From the NCBI GenBank assembly GCA_016699535.1, contig CP064980.1:806001-870000 (forward strand): 64,000 nt of DNA. Direction: 5' to 3'. Shown in pieces: positions 44,021-52,361 of this stretch. This stretch comes from Myxococcales bacterium. GTDB taxonomy: Bacteria; Myxococcota_A; Polyangia; Polyangiales; GCA-016699535. Below the pieces are notes generated by a model. That model was given only the letters and a program-made list of their open reading frames with translations, was not told the origin of the DNA and made no database searches. Every line of letters begins with the position of its first letter. The first letter of the stretch is position 1. The translations under genes and the position numbers were made by a program.

Positions 44021-45058
44021 TTATTTGTTGCTTCTGAGCTGTATGAGCTCGCTACCTTTGCGGGGTGCAGCATGTTGAGGAGCTGTCCATTGATCAAAAG
44101 TCGAGGCCTGGTGCACGCAAGCAATGGTGCAGTACGGAGCACATTTTTTCTCGGTGATGTGTTCCCGCGCTAGATTTTCTTTTCCATACTGCTCAAGAGC
44201 AATAGCGGGATAGCCACGTTGCTGCGAGCAATAGTGAACCTTGCCGTCTTCACAAATGTAGAGATAGCGTGAGCCAGCACGGCACCGCCATTTGTTTGGG
44301 CGACCTTCGGCAAGATTCACTTGGAACTTCTTGTTAAAGCGAGCAAGTTTGAAACGATTGAGTCTTTGGAATTGATCAAAGATTGCTTTTTCGGATGGGC
44401 TAAGTGCTTCAAGATGACCGTTTCCATCGTGAATCACTCCCATGGTTGCGCTGAAGCCCAGCTCGTGCGCGCGTTTAGCAATGCTTAGTGCATCCTCAGG
44501 GCGCTCAACGCCTGCACCGACTACCGAGTTGATATTGATCTCAAAGCGCGCCAACTCAGCGAGATAAAGCAACTTGCGGTCAAGCACCTTTAGGCTCTTC
44601 CTTGAAATGGCATCGGGATTGACGTTATCAATGCTTATCTGCAAGCGGTCGAGGCCCGCACGGTTGAGTTTTTCGATGTTCTCTTCGATGAGCAGGTAGC
44701 CGTTGGTGATTAGGGTGGCGACCATGCCATGCTCCTTAATTCTCGCGATGATGCAATCCAGATCGGGATGCAATAAAGGCTCCCCACCGCTGATCGTTAC
44801 CACTGCGACACCGAGTTTGGCTAAACGATCGATGCGCTCGAGCATGATTTCGGTGGGTACTGGATCAGAGAAATTGTCGTACTCGTTGCAGTATGTACAT
44901 GCGAGGTTGCAGCGTCGGATGGGAACGATGTGCACTAAAAGCGGACGATGTCGAAAAGGAATCGTACTCGCGATCTTAGTGATTTCTGCCAATTTGCGCC
45001 CTAAAGATCGACGTCTTGGTTTTTTTGTCGGCCTGTGTTTTGCCAGAGGATAAGTCAT
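44021..45058 (-). CDS. Radical SAM protein with C-terminal Cys cluster
   Basis: 345 residues. The 4Fe-4S-binding C-N-L-A-C-T-Y-C lies near residues 51-58, with S-G-G-E-P-L-L-H near 95. The C-terminal third carries further Cys ([27 protein letters not shown]) arranged like a SPASM or twitch-type auxiliary cluster. Such proteins modify peptides or small molecules; the substrate is unknown and no small precursor peptide was recognised nearby. It is convergent with the lipoprotein gene upstream. Confidence 0.9.
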   Translation of the reverse strand: MTYPLAKHRPTKKPRRRSLGRKLAEITKIASTIPFRHRPLLVHIVPIRRCNLACTYCNEYDNFSDPVPTEIMLERIDRLAKLGVAVVTISGGEPLLHPDLDCIIARIKEHGMVATLITNGYLLIEENIEKLNRAGLDRLQISIDNVNPDAISRKSLKVLDRKLLYLAELARFEININSVVGAGVERPEDALSIAKRAHELGFSATMGVIHDGNGHLEALSPSEKAIFDQFQRLNRFKLARFNKKFQVNLAEGRPNKWRCRAGSRYLYICEDGKVHYCSQQRGYPAIALEQYGKENLAREHITEKKCAPYCTIACVHQASTFDQWTAPQHAAPRKGSELIQLRSNK

Positions 45059-45251
45059 GCCGCTCCCGCCTGGCCTGAATCGTTTGCAATACCTTCAATG
45101 CAAGTCATAAATCTCCCCTACGAGTTTGTTACTCGAGGGGAATGCAGTTTCTGTGCCAAACAAAAGTGAGACTTTTTTATGAAAGGATCGTATTGAGCTG
45201 TGCCTTTTAGTCACACTCGTAGCAAAAGATTCACATTTGGCGTTGCGCTAC

Positions 45252-46502
45252 TTAAATTTGTGAACTTGTAATTAGCTTATCTGTTTCGCGTTTGAAGAAG
45301 AAAAGCGCGATCATGATGATTACCATGGGAATCAAGGACAGATAGAAAGCTGTTTGTCCGCCGAGCCATTCAAAGGCTGTACCGATAATGCGTGAGCCGA
45401 TGGTGCCACCCAGTGCGGAAAAGATCACAATCAAACCTGTCATGGGCGAGTGCTGATGTTTAGGTAATGCGCTTAGCATCACGGAGTTGATGGCGGGATA
45501 GATGGGCGCCATGAATAGACCAATGACAGGAAAGATGAAGGCGGCAATGGGCGCATTGCGCCAGGTTAAGTGCTCGACGGGCTCGATGTTGTGAGTAAGC
45601 GGCATGCTAACTAACACAAGTCCTGCCATGGCAAGCAAGCAAACCATGACAACCGGATACCAACTCACCCGACTCATGACTGCGCCCGCGCTCAACCGAC
45701 CAATGGCTAAACAAGCGGCGAAAATACTCGTTGCTTGCACACTGATGTCCGAAGGCAGCTTTAGAATCTCATTGTTAAAAGTGGGCAGCCAGGTGCCAAT
45801 ACCTTGCTCGATGAGCACGTAGAGAAAAGCCGAGATGACAAAGACATAAACCATAGGACGGGCCATGAGTTTGATCATGATGCTAAAGTCGTCTTTAAAA
45901 CTTGCACCCTCGCTTTTGGCTTGTGATTCATCGTAGGGCGTTGCCAGGAGAGTAAGAATATTAATCAAGCAGATGCCTGCCATGAGCCAGTAGACATTAA
46001 GCCAACTCTGCGAATGGGGATCGGTGGAATCGATGAAGAAACTAAAAAGCCAGTAGCCTACGAGCACGCCGACCATGAAAATGCCTTCAATCGTGTTCAT
46101 GAAGCTAGCGTGTTCTTTGGAATTGTTGGTGATGAGGCCTACGGTTGAATAGACCGACACTTTGACCAAGGCGAATGAGACGCCAACGCAAAGAAAAAGA
46201 ACCTTGGTTGTGAAAAAAGAAGGCAGCAGAGGCATGCTGAGGGTGGCCACAGTTACGATGGCTAAGCCGCCTATCATGGCATTGCGAAATCCAAACCGTG
46301 CCAGGAACGACGCTACCAAAAAAGAGACAAAAGCTATCGGTAAATCTTTGTAGGCCTCAAGGACGCTGGCTGCCGGTTTGGAGACGCCATAATTGCTAAT
46401 TATCTGAAGGATGACCGTCCCGACGCTGTTGAGGAGTATAGCGAAGACAAAATACGTCAAAAACAGGGAAAACTTTATGCGCCAAGCTTTGGATTCTTTC
46501 AT
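45252..46502 (-). CDS. MFS sugar transporter
   Basis: About 416 residues with 12 membrane helices in two halves separated by a hydrophilic loop near 205-220. I chose the ATG at 46502, behind a GGAG site; an upstream Met adds a non-conserved leader. It lies divergent to the GH65 phosphorylase gene, so it probably imports the disaccharide that enzyme splits. A related family without sugar specificity cannot be excluded. Confidence 0.88.
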   Translation of the reverse strand: MKESKAWRIKFSLFLTYFVFAILLNSVGTVILQIISNYGVSKPAASVLEAYKDLPIAFVSFLVASFLARFGFRNAMIGGLAIVTVATLSMPLLPSFFTTKVLFLCVGVSFALVKVSVYSTVGLITNNSKEHASFMNTIEGIFMVGVLVGYWLFSFFIDSTDPHSQSWLNVYWLMAGICLINILTLLATPYDESQAKSEGASFKDDFSIMIKLMARPMVYVFVISAFLYVLIEQGIGTWLPTFNNEILKLPSDISVQATSIFAACLAIGRLSAGAVMSRVSWYPVVMVCLLAMAGLVLVSMPLTHNIEPVEHLTWRNAPIAAFIFPVIGLFMAPIYPAINSVMLSALPKHQHSPMTGLIVIFSALGGTIGSRIIGTAFEWLGGQTAFYLSLIPMVIIMIALFFFKRETDKLITSSQI

Positions 46503-46604
46503 CGAAATGACTCCATTTTGGGGTAGGGGAGTGGGATCAAGAAGAGTGGGCTGGCATGCCATGTATCATACTTCGCCATGGTTGCATTCGTTTCTTAGCG
46601 CAGT

Positions 46605-49013
46605 ATGATGCGCATCTTCTCAAAACCCTTTCACGGGGAGTTTGCTGTGAGTCATAGCAGTTCAGATACCAAACACGAAGCTCTTTTTCCTATCGATCCT
46701 TGGGCGATACAGCAAAAAGAACTTAGTCTAAAACATGCCACCTTGGCCGAGACCGTTTTTGCTCAGGCCAATGGCTATATGGGTAGTCGAGGCACTTTCG
46801 AAGAAGGGATGGAGGGCAACCCGACCTCGACCGAGGGTACTTACCTGAACGGTGTTTTTTTTCGAGAAAAATACAGCTACCCGGAGATTGCCTACGCATT
46901 TGCCACGCATAACAACAAGATGATCCAAGTGCCCAATGGCAAGCTCATTGAGCTGAGCGTCGATGGTGAGCGTTTTGTGCCCGGCAAAAGTCAGCTGAGC
47001 AGCTTTCATCGTAGTCTTGATTTCCGGGACGGCGTCCTCGAGCGGAAGTTGCGGTGGAAAACAGAGTCAGGCAAGGAGCTGGAGCTTGCTTCACGTCGCT
47101 TGGTATCGCTTGAAAACCAGCATTTGTTGGCCTTGCAATACACGGTGACCGCGCTTGATTTTGATGGGAAAATAGAACTCAAAAGTGGTCTTGACGCCTC
47201 GTATGGTGTGGGTGATCTCGATCCCAGCGACCCGCGCGTGGGCCAGCTTTCGATTCGCGAGAGCCTTGAGCAATGCGATCAGGCTCTTGGCGAGAACAGC
47301 TTGGCTTTTTCGCACCGCGTCAAAGATGGTGATGTCGTTATTCGTAGCGCCTGCCGGCAGAGTCTGTCGGGCGCTGATGTGCAAACGCTTCCATCCAGCG
47401 AGGAGTCCAGCAAAATTAGCAATTGCTACGTGATTAATTTGAAGAAGGGTCAGTCCGTCACCCTCACCAAGTACTTGGCCTATCATCATGGCAAAGTGGG
47501 CTCTGAGTCCCAACTAAGCAAAGAGGCTGAGCAAAGTTTAGCGAAAGCTATTGAGCTCGGTTTTGATCACTATGTCGATGCCCAAAAAGAAAAACTGAAG
47601 TCTTTTTGGGATAGTGCAGAGGTGAATATAGACGGCGATCCGGCTCTTGCACAAGGCATGCATTTTAACCTGTTTCACATTTACCAATCGGTTGGCAAAG
47701 ACGGTAGAAGCAATATCGCAGCGAAAGGTCTTACCGGGCCCGGCTACGATGGTCATTATTTCTGGGATACTGAAATCTATGTGATCCCATTTTTGGTCTA
47801 CAGCTATCCAGAGATAGCCAGAAAGCTTCTTGAGTTTCGTTATTCAATTTTAGATAAAGCTCGCGAGCGGGCCCGGCAAATGTCCCATGACAAGGGCGCG
47901 TTGTTTGCTTGGCGCACCATTGGTGGTGAAGAGTGCTCAGCCTATTTCCCCGCAGGCACTGCGCAATACCATATCAACGCGGCAGTAGCGTACGCCACGC
48001 GACAGTACCTTGATGCTACCCAAGATTGGGATTTTATCAAGCAATGCGGTGCAGAGATGCTGTGGGAAACAGCGCGCATTTGGATGGGCATCGGCCATTT
48101 CAATCCACGTAAAGACGGTAAGTTTTGCATCTGCGAAGTCACTGGTCCGGATGAATACTCGGCGATGGTAGATAACAATTTTTACACCAACGCCATGGCT
48201 CGACAGCATTTGCGCACGGCCTGCGAAGTTGCGGACTATTTAAAGGCAAACGATCAAGACCGCTACAATGCCATAAAGGAGCAAATTGGCCTGGATGAAT
48301 CCGAACTTGAGAGTTGGAAAAAAGCAGCCGATCGGATGTATCTGCCTTACGATGATAAGCTTGGCATCAATCCACAGGATGATACCTTTTTAGACAAGCC
48401 CAAGTGGGACCTTGCCAACACGCCTGATGAAAAACGTCCTTTACTCATTCATTTTCATCCGTTGGTTATTTATCGCCACCAAGTCCTCAAGCAAACCGAC
48501 GTGGTGTTAGCGATGGTTTTGTTGGGTGAACAATTTGAAGAAGAACTCAAGCGCCGTAATTTTGAGTACTACGATCCGTTGACAACACATGACTCAACGC
48601 TTTCGACTTCAATGAATAGCGTGGCCTGCTCCGAGCTTGGTTTGTATGACAAGGCTTATAGCTATTTTACGGACACCGCTCGTATGGATCTCGATAATCG
48701 ACATGGCAACACGGATTACGGTTTGCATGCAGCATGCATGGCGGGATCTTGGATGACAGTGGTCATGGGTTTTGGCGGCATGCGCATACGCGGCGAGAGG
48801 CCTGCTTTCGATCCTTACTTGCCGAAGCAATGGAAAGGCTATTCTTTTTCGGTATGCTATCGCGGTGGCCGCGTCAAAGTCGAAGTCGGTGCAGAGCAAG
48901 TACGCTACACGCTCCAGCAAGGCAGCGAAATGAGCATCACGCATCACGGAAAAGCAATTAACATCAAGGCGAATCAGCCTACTACCGAACCACTTCTCGC
49001 CAAACAACGGTAA
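46605..49013 (+). CDS. Glycoside hydrolase family 65 disaccharide phosphorylase
   Basis: 802 residues. N-terminal N-G-Y-M-G-S-R-G-T-F-E-E, the catalytic-domain G-T-A-Q-Y-H-I-N-A-A-V near 450 and the general-acid Glu in V-T-G-P-D-E-Y near 510 fit GH65. F-H-P-L-V-I-Y-R-H-Q-V-L-K-Q near 625 is typical of the maltose, trehalose and kojibiose phosphorylases. The exact substrate cannot be told from sequence alone. With the next gene it forms a route disaccharide + phosphate to beta-glucose 1-phosphate to glucose 6-phosphate. The second start codon (GTG at 46647) is an alternative. Confidence 0.93.
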   Translation: MMRIFSKPFHGEFAVSHSSSDTKHEALFPIDPWAIQQKELSLKHATLAETVFAQANGYMGSRGTFEEGMEGNPTSTEGTYLNGVFFREKYSYPEIAYAFATHNNKMIQVPNGKLIELSVDGERFVPGKSQLSSFHRSLDFRDGVLERKLRWKTESGKELELASRRLVSLENQHLLALQYTVTALDFDGKIELKSGLDASYGVGDLDPSDPRVGQLSIRESLEQCDQALGENSLAFSHRVKDGDVVIRSACRQSLSGADVQTLPSSEESSKISNCYVINLKKGQSVTLTKYLAYHHGKVGSESQLSKEAEQSLAKAIELGFDHYVDAQKEKLKSFWDSAEVNIDGDPALAQGMHFNLFHIYQSVGKDGRSNIAAKGLTGPGYDGHYFWDTEIYVIPFLVYSYPEIARKLLEFRYSILDKARERARQMSHDKGALFAWRTIGGEECSAYFPAGTAQYHINAAVAYATRQYLDATQDWDFIKQCGAEMLWETARIWMGIGHFNPRKDGKFCICEVTGPDEYSAMVDNNFYTNAMARQHLRTACEVADYLKANDQDRYNAIKEQIGLDESELESWKKAADRMYLPYDDKLGINPQDDTFLDKPKWDLANTPDEKRPLLIHFHPLVIYRHQVLKQTDVVLAMVLLGEQFEEELKRRNFEYYDPLTTHDSTLSTSMNSVACSELGLYDKAYSYFTDTARMDLDNRHGNTDYGLHAACMAGSWMTVVMGFGGMRIRGERPAFDPYLPKQWKGYSFSVCYRGGRVKVEVGAEQVRYTLQQGSEMSITHHGKAINIKANQPTTEPLLAKQR

Positions 49014-49015
49014 GC

Positions 49016-49672
49016 ATGAGTATCAAAGCTTTTATCTTCGACCTCGATGGGGTCATTACGGACACCGCAGTTTATCATTTTATGGCTTGGAAAAAGCTAG
49101 CCGACGAGTTGGGTATTGCGTTTGATGAAAAAGACAACGAGCGGCTAAAAGGCGTGAGCCGTATTCGATCTTTGGAAATCATTCTGGAAAAATCCGACAA
49201 GCAATACAGCGCAGCTGAGATAGATACACTGGCTGATATAAAGAACGAAGACTACAAAGCACTCATCCGCACCATCACGCCCAAAGATATTTTGCCCGGT
49301 GTAAAGCAAGCTTTTGCTTGGCTCAAGTCGCATGAGATTAAAATAGGCCTGGCTTCGGCAAGTAAAAATGCCGCCGTGGTTGTTGAAGCACTGGGTATGA
49401 CAAAAGACTTTGATTACATTGCTGACGCAGCAAAGATCAAAAACAGCAAACCCGCTCCAGATGTTTTTCTGGATGTGGCCACGGCTCTAAAATTTTCACC
49501 CGGTCAATGCGTAGGCATTGAAGATGCCGCGGCCGGCATCGAAGCTATCAAAACAGCAGGCATGTTTGCTGTTGGAATTGGTGATGCAAAAATTCTCAAC
49601 CAAGCTGATCTGATCTTTAGCGCGATGAGCCACTTTGATCCCGAAACAGTGCTAAAAAACGCGCGCTCGTAG
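49016..49672 (+). CDS. pgmB: Beta-phosphoglucomutase (HAD family)
   Basis: 218 residues. HAD motif I F-D-L-D-G-V-I-T-D-T has the nucleophile Asp9 and acid/base Asp11. The cap contains K-G-V-S-R-I-R-S-L, and motif II S-A-S-K-N-A near 116 and motif III I-E-D-A-A-A-G near 170 are present. It turns beta-glucose 1-phosphate, the product of the upstream phosphorylase, into glucose 6-phosphate. It starts three bases after the phosphorylase stop, so the two are co-translated. Confidence 0.95.
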   Translation: MSIKAFIFDLDGVITDTAVYHFMAWKKLADELGIAFDEKDNERLKGVSRIRSLEIILEKSDKQYSAAEIDTLADIKNEDYKALIRTITPKDILPGVKQAFAWLKSHEIKIGLASASKNAAVVVEALGMTKDFDYIADAAKIKNSKPAPDVFLDVATALKFSPGQCVGIEDAAAGIEAIKTAGMFAVGIGDAKILNQADLIFSAMSHFDPETVLKNARS

Positions 49673-49676
49673 GCAG

Positions 49677-50267
49677 CTAGGTACTTTCTTCGGGAAGCGG
49701 TAAAAAACCTCTTCGACCGAGGATGCTAAGAACCAAGCCCCAACCAACACAACAAAAGCTCACAATCCAAAACTCCACGATGAAATTGCGCTGGCTTTCA
49801 ATCGTGGTTGCCAAGAGAGCTGAAATAAAAGCAATGGGAAGCGAAACGATAATAAACCCGCGCGCACCTTTTTGTGCGCGAACCGCGGCCTCCACAAGCT
49901 TCTCTTTGCTTGGCATAATTTCGTGCGGTGAGCTTGGCTTCTTGCGGTGCAACAGCCAGTTGAAAACAACACGCCACAAGCTTTTGGCAATGAGATCAAA
50001 CGCTAAAGCCTTGAGGTATGTGACCCACAAGGCATACCCAACAAACATGATGATAAAGAATGGGATATAAAGAGCCTCTTGCGCTTTGCTTGAAATCCCA
50101 CCAAGCAAACTGCCGCACAGCTTGGCCGCGGCAAAGTTCCCCACAAAAGCCAATAGAAGCAACCCGCCCTGAACCCAATGTCCACGCGGTGGATAAAGAA
50201 TGCCATAAGGCGTTTGCATCCTCATCGGAGTTCGTTTGAAACGACCTTGCTCTTCATCTCCCATCAA
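49677..50267 (-). CDS. Four-helix membrane protein of unknown function
   Basis: 196 residues with helices near 33-52, 66-88, 138-157 and 162-182, a basic central loop (H-R-K-K-P-S-S-P-H-E) and cytoplasmic-style ends. No family recognised. It is convergent with the phosphoglucomutase gene and transcribed in the same direction as the small protein gene at 50306. Confidence 0.65.
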   Translation of the reverse strand: MMGDEEQGRFKRTPMRMQTPYGILYPPRGHWVQGGLLLLAFVGNFAAAKLCGSLLGGISSKAQEALYIPFFIIMFVGYALWVTYLKALAFDLIAKSLWRVVFNWLLHRKKPSSPHEIMPSKEKLVEAAVRAQKGARGFIIVSLPIAFISALLATTIESQRNFIVEFWIVSFCCVGWGLVLSILGRRGFLPLPEEST

Positions 50268-50305
50268 TCGAGAATTTAGAACCTTTAGGTAGACAGTTTC
50301 AACGG

Positions 50306-50542
50306 TTACTCGGAGGCTTTTGGATCTTCAGCAGGGGCTTCGGCAGTTGCCTCAGCTGCAGCTTCCTCAACCTTGGGCTCTTCCTTTTTCTTGGCAGGTG
50401 CAGCCTTAACAAGACCAGCTTTTACCAAAATCTCGACTTTAGGATCACCCGTTATCCAAGTGGCTTTGCCTTCTTTGATGGCGTAGCGTCCCGAGCGTTT
50501 CTTGTAGATGGTGTACTTTTCTTCTTTTTTAATAACTTCCAT
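50306..50542 (-). CDS. Small basic/acidic two-part protein
   Basis: 78 residues. The first 45 form a compact basic domain (Y-T-I-Y-K-K-R-S-G-R-Y-A-I-K near 11-24); the rest is a low-complexity Lys/Pro/Glu/Ala tail. I do not recognise a function. The conserved-looking head and repetitive tail suggest a nucleic-acid- or protein-binding accessory, but this is a guess. Confidence 0.6.
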   Translation of the reverse strand: MEVIKKEEKYTIYKKRSGRYAIKEGKATWITGDPKVEILVKAGLVKAAPAKKKEEPKVEEAAAEATAEAPAEDPKASE

Positions 50543-50753
50543 AACCTATTCCCGTTTGACTGAGTCCAGCGTCTATAACTCAACTCTAGCCCTGTATACA
50601 ACTGCCCTTTTTGAAGATGACCGTTTATCAACAAAGCTTACCAGAGCGAAAGGCTTGATGATGAGGATTGTGTTTTTATCCCTCGGATGGGGCTTTAAGA
50701 CCCAACTCACAACGAGTCGTGTACTGAAACCACATGTTTTTTCTGCAAAACGA

Positions 50754-50770
50754 TTGGCATGTTTTGTGCA
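50754..50770 (+). promoter_or_regulatory. sigma-54 (-24/-12) promoter of protease-like lipoprotein
   Basis: TTGGCATGTTTTGTGCA: GG at 50756-50757, GC at 50768-50769, -24 block TTGGCATG and -12 block GTGCA each with one departure. The predicted start (about 50781) nearly touches the ATG at 50783, implying a leaderless or almost leaderless message. Confidence 0.5.
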
Positions 50771-50782
50771 CTAAAAAAGGGA

Positions 50783-51634
50783 ATGAATCCACTTTGTCAT
50801 CGTTTTACGATCATCGCGATCACGGGTTGCATGGTTGCCTGTTCGGTGGCGCTTGACGGTGAACCGATCGATACAGACACATCGAAGATTCGTTGGGGTG
50901 ATAGTTCGAGTTTACATAGAGCATGCTATTTGCACAGTTATCCAGGTGGGGGTGAGTTGGACGCCTGTTCTTGTGTCGTGATATCGCCAACACAAATACT
51001 AACAGCTGGCCATTGTCTCAACGAAGGAGACCCTATTCGAGTGGGTTTTTACAACGAACGCGATTTGATATCCGTTGTATTTCAAAAAGAGTTCCACCGA
51101 CTTAAGAATGTTGTCTATGGAGATGGTCTCGCCGTTGCTACGCTCGATGAAGAGTTTCATCGCGATTTTCAATCGGAAGTAATTTCAGAGCTTAAACAAC
51201 TTTGGGAAGATAACCCGATGGTTCTTGCTGCCGCTCCGCCAGGGGACGATGGATTGCATCCCGAAAACGAGATGTTGTGGGCCGTAGGTCGAATGAATGG
51301 TGACGGAACCAATGTTCCTGACGATCTTGCTGAATTTGGATTCGGTGATTTTGGTCGTTATCAGACACAAACCTTTGTGGACGAGATCACGTCTTACATC
51401 CTCAAGAACAACTCTATTGATGTGACCGATAAGGGTGACTCGGGAGGACCTTTGGTGCAGTTTGCCATGCATCCAGACATGCCCACCACGTTGTACGGAA
51501 TTCTCACGAGAGGAAATGGTGATTGCACAGGAGAAAGTTTCCCCAAAGAACCCTGTGGCTGGAACGAATGGATACGAGTCGACCAGCAATCCGATGGCGG
51601 GCTATGGCTACAAGAAAACGGTTTTTTTCAATAG
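50783..51634 (+). CDS. Trypsin-like (S1) serine protease lipoprotein
   Basis: About 283 residues. The signal peptide ends C-M-V-A-C (lipidated Cys near 20). The S1 triad is visible: His in L-T-A-G-H-C, Asp in Y-G-D-G-L-A-V-A-T-L and Ser in K-G-D-S-G-G-P-L. Cys residues flank the His and Ser as in secreted trypsins. The earlier ATG at 50759 lies inside the predicted promoter, so I start at 50783. The protein is probably displayed on the outer membrane. Confidence 0.82.
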   Translation: MNPLCHRFTIIAITGCMVACSVALDGEPIDTDTSKIRWGDSSSLHRACYLHSYPGGGELDACSCVVISPTQILTAGHCLNEGDPIRVGFYNERDLISVVFQKEFHRLKNVVYGDGLAVATLDEEFHRDFQSEVISELKQLWEDNPMVLAAAPPGDDGLHPENEMLWAVGRMNGDGTNVPDDLAEFGFGDFGRYQTQTFVDEITSYILKNNSIDVTDKGDSGGPLVQFAMHPDMPTTLYGILTRGNGDCTGESFPKEPCGWNEWIRVDQQSDGGLWLQENGFFQ

Positions 51635-51705
51635 AGACCGGCTAACTACTCTCAGGATTGATTGCGTTAATGTTTGTTCTACGATTCCTCTAACAAAGAA
51701 GTTAT

Positions 51706-52219
51706 CTAATTGTTCGGGCACTCGCGAAAGACAGCAGTGAGCTCAAGATTATCCAAGCCGACAAATAGACTCCCTGTAGCGTCGTAGCTCAAAAATCCAA
51801 GGTGGAAAAATGGGGCACGACTCAACAAGGGGCTATCGATATTTTCTTCGCCAATTGAAATTTCAAACGGCTCCCAACCTTGGGTAAGATCTGTAATGCT
51901 AAGGCTGTGAAGCAGTTCACTCGTGGCATTGCAACCCTTTTCGATGTCGCAGAGATAAATCATCTAGCGATGAGATGTTTCCGGTGGATTCATTGGATTC
52001 AACAATCCATGCGCCTTTCAAGGTGATCTCTTTCCAGGGGACATGCTTCAGGAAAATAAGTAAAATAATATCAATGGTTTACAAACCCGACCGCGAAACC
52101 GTTATCTTTGTCGACGGTTTCGCGGTCGGGTTTGTAATTGCCTGTGATCGTTTGACTATTTAGGTCAAAGCATGTCCCCAAGAAAATACATTAGCAGCAG
52201 TTCCAGGCAGTTTCAGAGT
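51706..52219 (-). pseudogene. Decayed gene for a secreted carbohydrate-binding-like protein
   Basis: An 85-residue open frame (51963-51706) ends in a beta-sandwich-like sequence (D-A-T-G-S-L-F-V-G-L-D-N-L-E-L). Directly upstream, another frame reads W-K-E-I-T-L-K-G-A-W-I-V-E-S and S-S-L-D-D-L-S, typical of the end of a jelly-roll domain; removing one base near 51950 joins them. Further upstream, across the palindromic element at 52037-52179, a third piece reads T-L-K-L-P-G-T-A-A-N-V-F-S-W and would join W-K-E-I if the element were absent. It ends against the Fic promoter repeats. The reading is an inference; only the 85-residue frame is continuous. Confidence 0.35.
52037..52179. mobile_element. 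143-bp nested palindromic element (MITE/REP-like)
   Basis: The outer 12-base ends GGGGACATGCTT (52037-52048) and AAGCATGTCCCC (52168-52179) are perfect inverted repeats. Inside lies a perfect 24-base inverted repeat, 52079-52102 and 52114-52137, around an 11-base spacer. No open frame. It has the shape of a short non-autonomous element or REP-type palindrome; no target duplication is obvious. It seems to interrupt the decayed gene at 51706-52219. Confidence 0.6.
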
Positions 52220-52232
52220 CGCGTGAAAGCAT

Positions 52233-52316
52233 AACTACTAATTTCTACTAAAATTAGTAGTTGATTAGTTGTAAATAGCAGCCTTTTGTACTAACTACTA
52301 ATTTTAGTAATAATTA
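52233..52316. promoter_or_regulatory. Operator-like repeats upstream of the Fic gene
   Basis: AACTACTAATTT (52233-52244) pairs with AAATTAGTAGTT (52251-52262), and the same 12-mer recurs at 52293-52304 followed by AATTAGT-type half-sites to 52316. The repeats stop about 45 bases before the Fic start codon. They look like binding sites for a dimeric regulator, possibly the Fic protein itself, which has a winged-helix-like C-terminus. Confidence 0.5.
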
Positions 52317-52361
52317 GTAATTAATTGGTTTTTGTTTTCCCTGAGGAAATTTAGGGCTGCA

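Noticed and set aside
52079..52137. 24-base inverted repeat as a simple transcription terminator
   Set aside because: No T-run follows on either strand and it is nested within a second pair of terminal repeats, which better fits a small mobile or REP-like element.
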